From assembly GCA_937864375.1 (NCBI GenBank), contig CALMJO010000708.1, forward strand, positions 1-6,110: a stretch of DNA of 6,110 nt. The letters are read 5' to 3'. The notes beneath the pieces were generated by a model. The model was not told where the DNA came from. It searched no databases and was given only the letters and a program-made list of their open reading frames with translations. This document shows, one piece after another, positions 1 through 5,545 of the stretch; the stretch's first letter is position 1; the number at the start of each line of letters is the position of its first letter. A program made the translations under genes and the position numbers. The stretch is from an uncultured Spirochaetota bacterium (GTDB taxonomy: Bacteria; Spirochaetota; UBA4802; UBA5368).

Positions 1-45
1 ACACCTCTCTATTCGTCGGCAGCGTCAGATGTGTATAAGAGACAG
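1..45 (+). other. Untrimmed Illumina Nextera adapter (i5 side) with Tn5 mosaic end
   Basis: This segment is synthetic. Bases 1-4 (ACAC) match the end of the P5 primer. Bases 5-12 (CTCTCTAT) are the standard Nextera i5 index 502. Bases 13-26 (TCGTCGGCAGCGTC) are the Nextera read-1 tail. Bases 27-45 (AGATGTGTATAAGAGACAG) are the 19-bp Tn5 mosaic end used in tagmentation. Genomic sequence begins at base 46. Translating across the adapter gives spurious N-termini beginning MCIRDR and MYKRQ, which should not be deposited as protein. The match to the known oligonucleotide is exact over every part, so this is close to certain. It also means the contig end is a library-fragment end and not a biological junction. 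Confidence 0.98.
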
Positions 46-46
46 G

Positions 47-1960
47 ATCATGACCCTGTACCATCTGGCGCTCTACATCTACAGGCGGCGGGACTTTGCG
101 ATTCTTCTGTTCGGGCTCTTCTGCATACTCTTTACCGTGAGGGTGATGCTCTCCGGGGAGATCGCGCTCACGGCCTTCCTGCCCGGCTTTCCGTGGGGCG
201 CGATGATCCGGATCGAGTACGCGGACCTGTATCTTTCGGGCATGATAGCGGCCATGTTCTACCAGTCGCTCTATCCAAGCGAGTTCAACCTGAAGGTGCT
301 GCGCGTGGTCCAGGGCTTGAGCGCCCTGTTCCTGGCGTCCCTCGTATTCTTGCCGCCGCGGATATTCCTGAATACCCTTTTCCCCAATTTTCTCCTTATC
401 ATGGCGATCTTGTGCTATTGCCTGTACGTCATCGTGCTCGCGGGGCGAAGGCACAAGCGTGATGCGTACCTTTTCCTCACGGGATTTGTTTTCATATTTC
501 TTGCAGTCCTAAATGACATGCTCCTCGCGATGGAAATGATTAACTCCATCCAGATGATCAACTTCAGTTTCGTCTTTTTCATCATCTCGCAGGCCATCGC
601 GCTCTCCAGAAGATTTTCACACGCGCTGAACACCGTGGAGCGGCAGAGCGTGGAGCTCGTCCGGGCGAATGCCGCGAACCTGGCCGAAATCCGCAAGCGC
701 GCCAGGGCCGAGGCCGAGCTCACCAGGTACCGTGATTACCTGGAAGACCTCGTGAAGGAGCGGACCGCGAAACTGCGCGCCGCGAACGCGAGCCTTCGGC
801 GCGAGATGGAGGAGCGCCGGAGGGCCGAGGATGAGCTCCTCAAGGCGCGCAAGATCGAATCGCTGGGCCTGTTCGCGGGAGGGATCGCGCACGACTTCAA
901 CAATCTGCTTGCGGCGATCATGGGCAACATATCCATCGTGCGCACCATGCTGGGCGGGAGCGCGCGCGAAGAGGAGCTGCTCGCCGAGGCCGAAAAGGCG
1001 TGCTTCAGGGCCAGGGACCTCACGGGACAGCTGCTCACCTTTTCGAAGGGCGGGCTCCCGATCAAGCGGCTGACGAGGCTGCGCACCCTGCTCAGGGAGA
1101 CGATGGAGTTCGTGCTGCGCGGCTCGCCGGTCCAGGGCTCGTTCGACATCCATGGCGACCTCTGGGACGTTGAGGCCGACCGCGGACAGATTTCGCAGGT
1201 GGTGCATAACCTTGTGATCAACGCGGTTCAGGCGTTCCAGGGGAGTGGCGCCATCAGGCTGGCGGCCGCCAACGTGTTGCCCGGTGACGCGCTCCCCGCG
1301 GGCCTGGCGCCGGGCAGGTATGTCCGTATCGCTGTTTCGGATAACGGGCCGGGGATTCCCGCGCAGAACCTGGATCGCGTTTTTGACCCCTATTTCACCA
1401 CGAAGAGCACCGGGAGCGGGCTGGGGCTCTCGGTATGCTATTCAATCATTATGAAGCACGGCGGGCGCATACATGCGGATTCGTCGCCCGGAGAGGGGAC
1501 CGTGTTCACGATCCACCTCCCGGCATCGCTGGAACGCGAGGAGGAAGCGCTCATGACGGAGCGCGGGGAGGCCCGGTTCAGCGGCAGGGTGCTCGTCATG
1601 GACGACGAGGCCGCAGTCGCGAAGGTGCTCGCCCGGATGCTCGAAAAACTGGGCCTGGAGGCCGTCACGGTCGGAGACGGCGAAATGGCGCTCGCGGCAT
1701 ACCGTGATGCGCAATCCAAAGGAAAGCAGTTCGACGCGGTGGTGACGGATCTCACCATCCCAGGCGGCATGGGGGGGAGGGACGCGATCAGCCTTCTCCT
1801 GGCGGAGCACCCGGGGGCAAGGGCAGTCGCGTCCAGCGGGTACTCGAACGATCCCGTCATGGCCAATTTCACGGAATACGGGTTTATGGACGTCCTGCCC
1901 AAGCCGTTCGCGCTCGATGACGTGGTCCGGGTGATGGGGAGGGTCCTAGGACAGGGCTAG
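47..1960 (+). CDS. Hybrid sensor histidine kinase, 7TMR-DISM type, with C-terminal receiver (5' partial)
   Basis: This is a membrane sensor kinase that should autophosphorylate on His and pass phosphate to its own receiver. The contig begins inside the gene. The reading frame is open from the first genomic base, and the first residues (LYHLALYIYRRRD) match the end of helix 1 of a 7TMR-DISM domain. Helix 1 and any periplasmic sensor domain are therefore missing, and the ATG at 50 is unlikely to be the true start. Counting that Met as 1, there are hydrophobic helices over about 1-187 and a coiled coil at about 192-268. HisKA follows with phospho-acceptor H281 in HDFNN. HATPase_c has N391, DNGPGIP from D431, FDPYFTTK from F445, and GSGLGLS. 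The receiver (about 513-632) has acidic D518/D519, phospho-acceptor D567 and K618 in PKP. All catalytic residues are present. There is no Hpt or DNA-binding domain, so the output partner is separate. The gene ends in a 4-bp overlap with the convergent SpoIIE-like gene. Confidence 0.93.
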   Translation: MMTLYHLALYIYRRRDFAILLFGLFCILFTVRVMLSGEIALTAFLPGFPWGAMIRIEYADLYLSGMIAAMFYQSLYPSEFNLKVLRVVQGLSALFLASLVFLPPRIFLNTLFPNFLLIMAILCYCLYVIVLAGRRHKRDAYLFLTGFVFIFLAVLNDMLLAMEMINSIQMINFSFVFFIISQAIALSRRFSHALNTVERQSVELVRANAANLAEIRKRARAEAELTRYRDYLEDLVKERTAKLRAANASLRREMEERRRAEDELLKARKIESLGLFAGGIAHDFNNLLAAIMGNISIVRTMLGGSAREEELLAEAEKACFRARDLTGQLLTFSKGGLPIKRLTRLRTLLRETMEFVLRGSPVQGSFDIHGDLWDVEADRGQISQVVHNLVINAVQAFQGSGAIRLAAANVLPGDALPAGLAPGRYVRIAVSDNGPGIPAQNLDRVFDPYFTTKSTGSGLGLSVCYSIIMKHGGRIHADSSPGEGTVFTIHLPASLEREEEALMTERGEARFSGRVLVMDDEAAVAKVLARMLEKLGLEAVTVGDGEMALAAYRDAQSKGKQFDAVVTDLTIPGGMGGRDAISLLLAEHPGARAVASSGYSNDPVMANFTEYGFMDVLPKPFALDDVVRVMGRVLGQG

Positions 1961-3048
1961 AGACGCCTCGCGACTATGACCGTGAGGTCGTCCTCGGGAG
2001 TTCCGCCCGCGAGAAATTCATCGAAGCCCCTAAGCACGTGCTCGAGCATCGCGGCGGCGCTTTCCTCATGCGCCCCGTCCAGGGACCGTACCAGCCGCTC
2101 CCTTCCGCAGGTCTCCTGGACCGCGTTCGCGCTCCCGGTGATGCAATCGGTGTAGAGGAGCAGGGTGTCCCCCGCGGAGACGGGGAACCTCATGGTCTTG
2201 CAGGTGCTCGCGGGCCCCTCGATGCCCAGGGGCCTTCCCCTGTAATTCGGGATGTTCTCGCCCACGATACGCGTCTCCCGTCCGGCCCTCCTGTGCAGGA
2301 GGTCAGGGTGTCCCGCGTTGACGTATTCCACGAACTCGCCGTCGAACCGGAGCATGATTCCCGTGATGAAGCTGTAGGTATTCTTCATCTCCTGGGCGAT
2401 GCGGTGGCCGGAGGCGAGTTCCTCGTTTGCCCTGATGAGCTCGCGGTTCGCCGCCTCAAGGCGCGTATTGGAGCTTTCCATGTTGTCCTTCTGCCGCTGC
2501 AGCCGGGCGGCGAAGCAGGAAACGAACGCGAACGCGGGCACGAATGCCAGGGTGTAAAACAGCTCCCTCGCGAAGTCGCACGGCTGTCCCGCCCTGACGA
2601 TCCCCAGGTAGAGCACGGCCACCTGGCAGGTCGCCGCCCCAAGGGACATCATCACGCTCCTTGCAAGGGTCGTGTACGTGATCACGATGGTAGGGGCTAT
2701 GAGCGCGTTGAAAAGGGCGAGCATGCGAAGCTCTTCAAGCCTGTATGCCCACACGCTGTAGAGCGCCAGGTAGAGGGCCAGGTTCCCGTAGAATACCAGG
2801 TTGTCGATCAGCACCGTGACCTTCCCGCTGTAGTAGACGAGCGCGTAGGACGCGACGGCACAGGCGAGCGCGGCCGAGGCAAGGCAAAGGATATCGAAAT
2901 AGCCGATGGGAGTGAGCCCCGGGATGCGCGCCGCGAGCGTTTCGGCGGTGGCAAGGATGTAGCCCGCCATAATGAACAGGATATTTTTTATGAGGAGATC
3001 GTAGCCGGGGAGCACTCTTTTCCGGAAATGCGCAATAACGGTTTTCAT
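1957..3048 (-). CDS. Membrane protein with incomplete SpoIIE/PP2C-like phosphatase domain
   Basis: The 363-residue product has an N-terminal membrane region (about residues 17-182, roughly six helices) and a coiled-coil linker at about 183-222 (LEAANRELIRANEEL). It ends with the C-terminal half of a SpoIIE-type Ser/Thr phosphatase domain: YVNAGHPDLL at 242-251, GDTLLLYTD at 293-301 and PEDDLTVIVA at 351-360. In this family the linker leads into about 130 residues carrying the GGDFYD-like and DVSGHG motifs that bind the catalytic metals. Here the sequence jumps at about residue 222/223 (bases 2380-2385) from QEMK straight to NTYSFITGIML with the frame kept. Two metal-binding motifs are therefore absent and activity is doubtful. 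It may be a deletion allele, a pseudo-phosphatase or an assembly collapse. The start at 3048 is chosen because GGAGG lies 9 bases upstream. The in-frame ATG at 3081 has no such site. It lies 83 bases downstream of the deacetylase on the same strand and may be cotranscribed with it. Confidence 0.85.
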   Translation of the reverse strand: MKTVIAHFRKRVLPGYDLLIKNILFIMAGYILATAETLAARIPGLTPIGYFDILCLASAALACAVASYALVYYSGKVTVLIDNLVFYGNLALYLALYSVWAYRLEELRMLALFNALIAPTIVITYTTLARSVMMSLGAATCQVAVLYLGIVRAGQPCDFARELFYTLAFVPAFAFVSCFAARLQRQKDNMESSNTRLEAANRELIRANEELASGHRIAQEMKNTYSFITGIMLRFDGEFVEYVNAGHPDLLHRRAGRETRIVGENIPNYRGRPLGIEGPASTCKTMRFPVSAGDTLLLYTDCITGSANAVQETCGRERLVRSLDGAHEESAAAMLEHVLRGFDEFLAGGTPEDDLTVIVARRL

Positions 3049-3057
3049 GGAGTCCGC

Positions 3058-3062
3058 CCTCC
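3058..3062 (-). promoter_or_regulatory. Shine-Dalgarno deciding the start of the SpoIIE-like gene
   Basis: On the minus strand GGAGG is followed by nine bases and the ATG at 3048. The longer in-frame start at 3081 is preceded by an AT-rich stretch and GGACCCAC with no purine-rich site. This favours the 363-residue product beginning MKTVIAHF over a form 11 residues longer. Confidence 0.65.
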
Positions 3063-3091
3063 AGGTGGACGGCAGGCCCATGTGGGTCCGG

Positions 3092-3115
3092 ACTTTTAAA
3101 AGTTAATTCAAATTA
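3092..3115 (-). promoter_or_regulatory. AT-rich double palindrome upstream of the SpoIIE-like gene
   Basis: The 83-base gap between the deacetylase stop and the SpoIIE-like start contains a sharply AT-rich patch. It holds a perfect 12-bp palindrome, ACTTTTAAAAGT (3092-3103), directly followed by TAATTCAAATTA (3104-3115), an inverted repeat with 5-bp arms around two bases. No good -35/-10 pair can be placed on it at normal spacing, and there is no GC stem followed by a T-run. An operator or a weak promoter is possible; a terminator is not supported. The function is inferred only from composition and symmetry. Confidence 0.35.
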
Positions 3116-3131
3116 GTGCAGGAGGGCCGCA

Positions 3132-3923
3132 TCACCCCGCGCGCCCGGCGCACATGCCCTCGATGAGCGCCACCGTGTTTTTCCCCAGGTCGGGAACGAA
3201 GTAGCCGCCCTCCAGGATCGCGAAGATGCGCCCTCCCGTCCTGGTCCTCGCGAAGCCCCCCGCAATTTCCCCGATCGTGCGGTAATCCTCCGTGGAGAGG
3301 TTCGCGCCCCAGTCCCGTTCATACTGGTCGAATCCGGCGGAGATGCCGAGTATGTCGGCCCCCTGGATGGACTCAAGCGCGCTCCTGGTTTCCGCGATGA
3401 ACTCGCCGGGAGTGGATGACTGGATGTTCAGCACTCGGACGCCGGGATTGCCGCGAAAGATGACGTCGGTGCCGTCGCCAAAGTGAAGGTCTATGTCCAG
3501 GATGACGGCGCTGTTCACCAACCCGTCCCTGATAAGGCGCGAGATCGCGATGGCCATGTTGTTGAAGAAGCAGAATCCCCAGTTGTGGTCTGGATTCGCG
3601 TGGTGGCCGGGCGGGCGCAGCACCCCGAAGGGTACCAGCCCATCGAGCGCCAGGCGCGCGCACAGGATTGCCCCGCCTGCCGCGGTCCTGGCCGCGAGAA
3701 AGCGCTCATCCGCGTGGCGCTCCATGATGAGGAGCCCCTCGGAGTGGCACAGGAGGATGTCGTCATCCGTGCACGGCTCCGGCTCGACCACGGGGTACCG
3801 CGACCCGAGGTGCGTCATTATGGAGCGCACCCGGTCCGGGGTTTCGCAGCTCGCGGTGGAATAGGGAGTCAGGTAGACGGGATGGTAGATTATTCGAACA
3901 GGTTCGCCGGCGTTCCGTGTCAT
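3132..3923 (-). CDS. Histone deacetylase family (arginase/deacetylase fold) zinc hydrolase
   Basis: The 263-residue cytoplasmic enzyme is predicted to remove acetyl groups from an amine substrate; in bacteria of this family these may be acetyl-lysine or acetylpolyamines. The motif set is complete and in order: RPPGHHA with the catalytic His pair H107/H108, GFCFFNN (117-122), ILDIDLHFGDGT with D143 and zinc ligands D145 and H147, SAGFD with zinc ligand D199, and LEGGY with the transition-state Tyr Y241. It is shorter than the usual 300-370 residues, but the shortening lies in loops (for example ASCETPDRV where GHPERPERL is common) and not in the catalytic core. The start at 3923 is set by AAGGAGG six bases upstream, although the frame stays open well beyond it. 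No signal peptide is visible. It has its own strong promoter and is probably the first gene of a unit with the SpoIIE-like gene. The substrate cannot be assigned. Confidence 0.92.
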   Translation of the reverse strand: MTRNAGEPVRIIYHPVYLTPYSTASCETPDRVRSIMTHLGSRYPVVEPEPCTDDDILLCHSEGLLIMERHADERFLAARTAAGGAILCARLALDGLVPFGVLRPPGHHANPDHNWGFCFFNNMAIAISRLIRDGLVNSAVILDIDLHFGDGTDVIFRGNPGVRVLNIQSSTPGEFIAETRSALESIQGADILGISAGFDQYERDWGANLSTEDYRTIGEIAGGFARTRTGGRIFAILEGGYFVPDLGKNTVALIEGMCAGRAG

Positions 3924-3929
3924 GGGTCT

Positions 3930-3936
3930 CCTCCTT
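3930..3936 (-). promoter_or_regulatory. Strong Shine-Dalgarno of the deacetylase gene
   Basis: AAGGAGG on the minus strand stands six bases before the ATG at 3923. It fixes the start of the deacetylase at MTRNAGEP. This rules out the in-frame extension of 87 codons, which has no similarity to the family and runs over the promoter. Confidence 0.8.
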
Positions 3937-3950
3937 CCACTGACGCACCC

Positions 3951-3979
3951 AGTATAACATGGGGGGCGCGCGGCGTCAA
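3951..3979 (-). promoter_or_regulatory. Sigma-70-type promoter of the deacetylase gene
   Basis: On the minus strand, TTGACG (3979-3974) and TATACT (3956-3951) are separated by 17 bases, each matching five of six consensus positions. A TG one base before the -10 makes it an extended -10. Transcription would start near 3944, giving a leader of about 20 bases that is just enough for the Shine-Dalgarno site. No operator is evident. Confidence 0.7.
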
Positions 3980-4027
3980 GGAGCGCCGGGAGGGACCGGT
4001 CAGGGGCCGGGCCTTCCCGAGTAAGGC

Positions 4028-4057
4028 TTGACTCTCCCCGGTGCCCGGTTGTACTAT
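4028..4057 (+). promoter_or_regulatory. Sigma-70-type promoter of the diguanylate cyclase gene
   Basis: TTGACT (4028-4033, five of six matches) and TACTAT (4052-4057, four of six) are separated by 18 bases on the plus strand. The predicted start is near 4064, leaving a leader of about 60 bases. It is back to back with the deacetylase promoter, the two -35 boxes lying about 48 bases apart, so a regulator bound between them could affect both. Confidence 0.55.
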
Positions 4058-4085
4058 GAGACACGGCCTCCTCATGGGCCGGGGG

Positions 4086-4100
4086 CGACGCGAGGCGTCG
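4086..4100 (+). other. Small GC hairpin in the leader of the diguanylate cyclase gene
   Basis: CGACGC (4086-4091) and GCGTCG (4095-4100) form a perfect 6-bp inverted repeat around GAG, 22 bases before the ATG. In RNA it would be a tight hairpin next to a start that has only a weak Shine-Dalgarno-like GGGAA (4114-4118). It could affect translation or could be a small operator. Such short repeats are common in GC-rich DNA. Confidence 0.3.
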
Positions 4101-4122
4101 AGCGCATATTCCCGGGAACGCG

Positions 4123-5403
4123 ATGGACACGAAGATTCTGATCGTCGAGGACGAAGGCATCATCGCCCAGGACCTGGCCGACATCCTGGGGCGCCATGGT
4201 TATCGCATAACGGGCTTTGCGCGCACGGGGGCCGAAGCGTTCGCGCTCGCCCAATCCGGCTCGCCCGACCTCATATTCATGGACATCATGCTCGACGGAG
4301 GGATGGACGGGATAGAGGCGGCGGGGAGCATCATGGCCGCGCTGGACATACCCGTGGTCTTTATCACCGCCCACGCCGAGCGCTCCCTCGTGCAGCGCGC
4401 GAAGTCGGTCAACCCGTACGGCTATTTACTGAAACCCTTCCGCGAGGAGGAGATCGACATCGTCATCCAGATGGGCCTGGAGCGGCACCGCCTGGTACGC
4501 ATGCTCAGGCAGTCCGAGGCCCGCTTCCGCGAGCTGGTCGCGAGCATCCCTGACATCGTCTACTCGCTCGACCGGGAGGGGCGCATCGTCACGCTCAACA
4601 GGGACGAGGGGCTGGAAGAGCTCTTTGGGCTCAGGAGGGCCGATGCCGTGGGAAGGTACTTCCTGGAGCTCATCCATCCCGATGACAGGGAGATGGTGGC
4701 GCGCTCGTTCGGGAGGGCAATCACCGAGCGCCGCGAATACACGCGGGGCCTGGAGCTCTGGCTGGCGGGAAAGGACGGTGCGGAGTACTGGTACGAGCTG
4801 CACGCGCACATGAGCTTCGACGCGAAGGGGGAGTTCGACCACGAGGAGGGCGTCCTCCGGGACATCACGGAAAGGAAGGCATTCATCGCCGAGCTCGAGC
4901 GGACCGCCACCTTCGACGCCATGACGGGAGCCTACAACAGGAGGAGCGGCCTCATGATGCTCGGGATGCACATGCGGTTCGCGAAGAGAAGGAAGCAGCC
5001 GCTCACCGTCTGCTTCGCGGACGCTGACGGCCTCAAGTATGTCAACGACGGCTTCGGGCATGCGGCGGGCGACGGGCTCATCATCGCAGCCGCGAACGCG
5101 CTCAGGAAGGCCGCGCGCGAATCGGACGTGCTCTGCCGGATGGGGGGCGACGAGTTCATGCTCGTCATGCCCGGGTGCGATGCCGCGCAGGCGCGCAATT
5201 CCTTTGAAGAGCGCTTCGGGCGGATGTGTGCGCGGGCCGGCGAAGAGGCCAGGTGGCCGTATCCCCTGAGCGTGAGCACGGGATACGCGGAGTACGATTA
5301 CGACGCGGACATGACCGTGGACCAGCTCGTCGACCTTGCCGACCATGCGATGTACCGGAACAAGAGGAATAAAAAGGAAAAGGACGCTGACCACGAGGCC
5401 TGA
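4123..5403 (+). CDS. Response regulator with PAS and GGDEF domains (predicted diguanylate cyclase)
   Basis: The 426-residue soluble protein is predicted to make c-di-GMP from two GTP under control of phosphorylation. The receiver (about 4-118) has E9/D10, phospho-acceptor D54 in FMDIML, T82 and K104. A PAS domain follows at about 131-250 (FRELVASIPDIVYSLD to GVLRDITERK), then a short helical linker into GGDEF from about 263 (FDAMTGAYNRR). The cyclase domain has D300 in FADADGLKYVND, N308, GHAAGD and an exact GGDEF at 341-345. RESD at 332-335, five residues before GGDEF, is an intact I-site, so product feedback inhibition is expected. There is no EAL or HD-GYP domain. The ATG at 4123 fits the receiver start exactly, although its Shine-Dalgarno is weak. 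Its kinase is not identified; the hybrid kinase in this window is a candidate only by proximity. The C-terminal tail is charged (NKRNKKEKDADHEA) and without a domain. Confidence 0.93.
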   Translation: MDTKILIVEDEGIIAQDLADILGRHGYRITGFARTGAEAFALAQSGSPDLIFMDIMLDGGMDGIEAAGSIMAALDIPVVFITAHAERSLVQRAKSVNPYGYLLKPFREEEIDIVIQMGLERHRLVRMLRQSEARFRELVASIPDIVYSLDREGRIVTLNRDEGLEELFGLRRADAVGRYFLELIHPDDREMVARSFGRAITERREYTRGLELWLAGKDGAEYWYELHAHMSFDAKGEFDHEEGVLRDITERKAFIAELERTATFDAMTGAYNRRSGLMMLGMHMRFAKRRKQPLTVCFADADGLKYVNDGFGHAAGDGLIIAAANALRKAARESDVLCRMGGDEFMLVMPGCDAAQARNSFEERFGRMCARAGEEARWPYPLSVSTGYAEYDYDADMTVDQLVDLADHAMYRNKRNKKEKDADHEA

Positions 5404-5408
5404 AACCA

Positions 5409-5442
5409 AGGGTGCATGGGCAGCCACGGCAGGATGCACCTT
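5409..5442 (+). terminator. Weak hairpin after the diguanylate cyclase gene
   Basis: AGGGTGCAT (5409-5417) can pair with ATGCACCTT (5434-5442) over nine pairs including one G-U, with a 16-base loop. It starts five bases after the stop codon, which suits a terminator. However, it is not followed by a T-run (CAACGGGG comes next) and the loop is long. It may be a factor-dependent 3'-end structure or chance. Confidence 0.3.
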
Positions 5443-5512
5443 CAACGGGGTCATAACCGCATGTCGCTAGACGCGCCGACGAACCCGGGATGCCTGAGAG
5501 CGAGCCCGCTGA

Positions 5513-5532
5513 CCGCAGGATGCATCCCGCGG
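5513..5532. repeat. Near-perfect 20-bp palindrome
   Basis: CCGCAGGATGCATCCCGCGG reads almost the same on both strands, with a single mismatched pair (A5517/C5528). As RNA it would be a hairpin of CCGC-A-GGA and TCC-C-GCGG around TGCA. The core GCAGGATGCA also occurs at 5429-5438, as part of the hairpin after the cyclase gene. It lies between the ends of two convergent genes, where a bidirectional termination or protein-binding role is possible, but there is no T-run on either side. Confidence 0.45.
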
Positions 5533-5545
5533 AGGACGAAGCCTA

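Noticed and set aside
27..45. Tn5 mosaic end as evidence of a real transposon
   Set aside because: It is joined to the read-1 tail and an i5 index in library order, which shows a tagmentation adapter and not a natural insertion.
29..49. Extended N-terminus MCIRDRI of the kinase and an overlapping frame beginning MYKRQ
   Set aside because: Bases up to 45 are Nextera adapter, so these residues are artefacts.
480..600. AT-richer stretch within the kinase that could suggest transferred DNA
   Set aside because: It codes for hydrophobic helices rich in Phe, Ile and Met, whose codons explain the composition.
2038..3099. Long plus-strand open frame opposite the SpoIIE-like gene
   Set aside because: It is a shadow frame in GC-rich DNA; the minus strand carries recognisable membrane helices and SpoIIE motifs.
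3924..4184. In-frame extension of the deacetylase by 87 codons
   Set aside because: It has no family similarity and runs through the promoter. The ATG at 3923 has a near-ideal Shine-Dalgarno.
4426..5454. Long minus-strand open frame opposite the diguanylate cyclase
   Set aside because: Its composition is low-complexity and rich in His, Pro, Arg and Val. The plus strand has exact receiver, PAS and GGDEF motifs.
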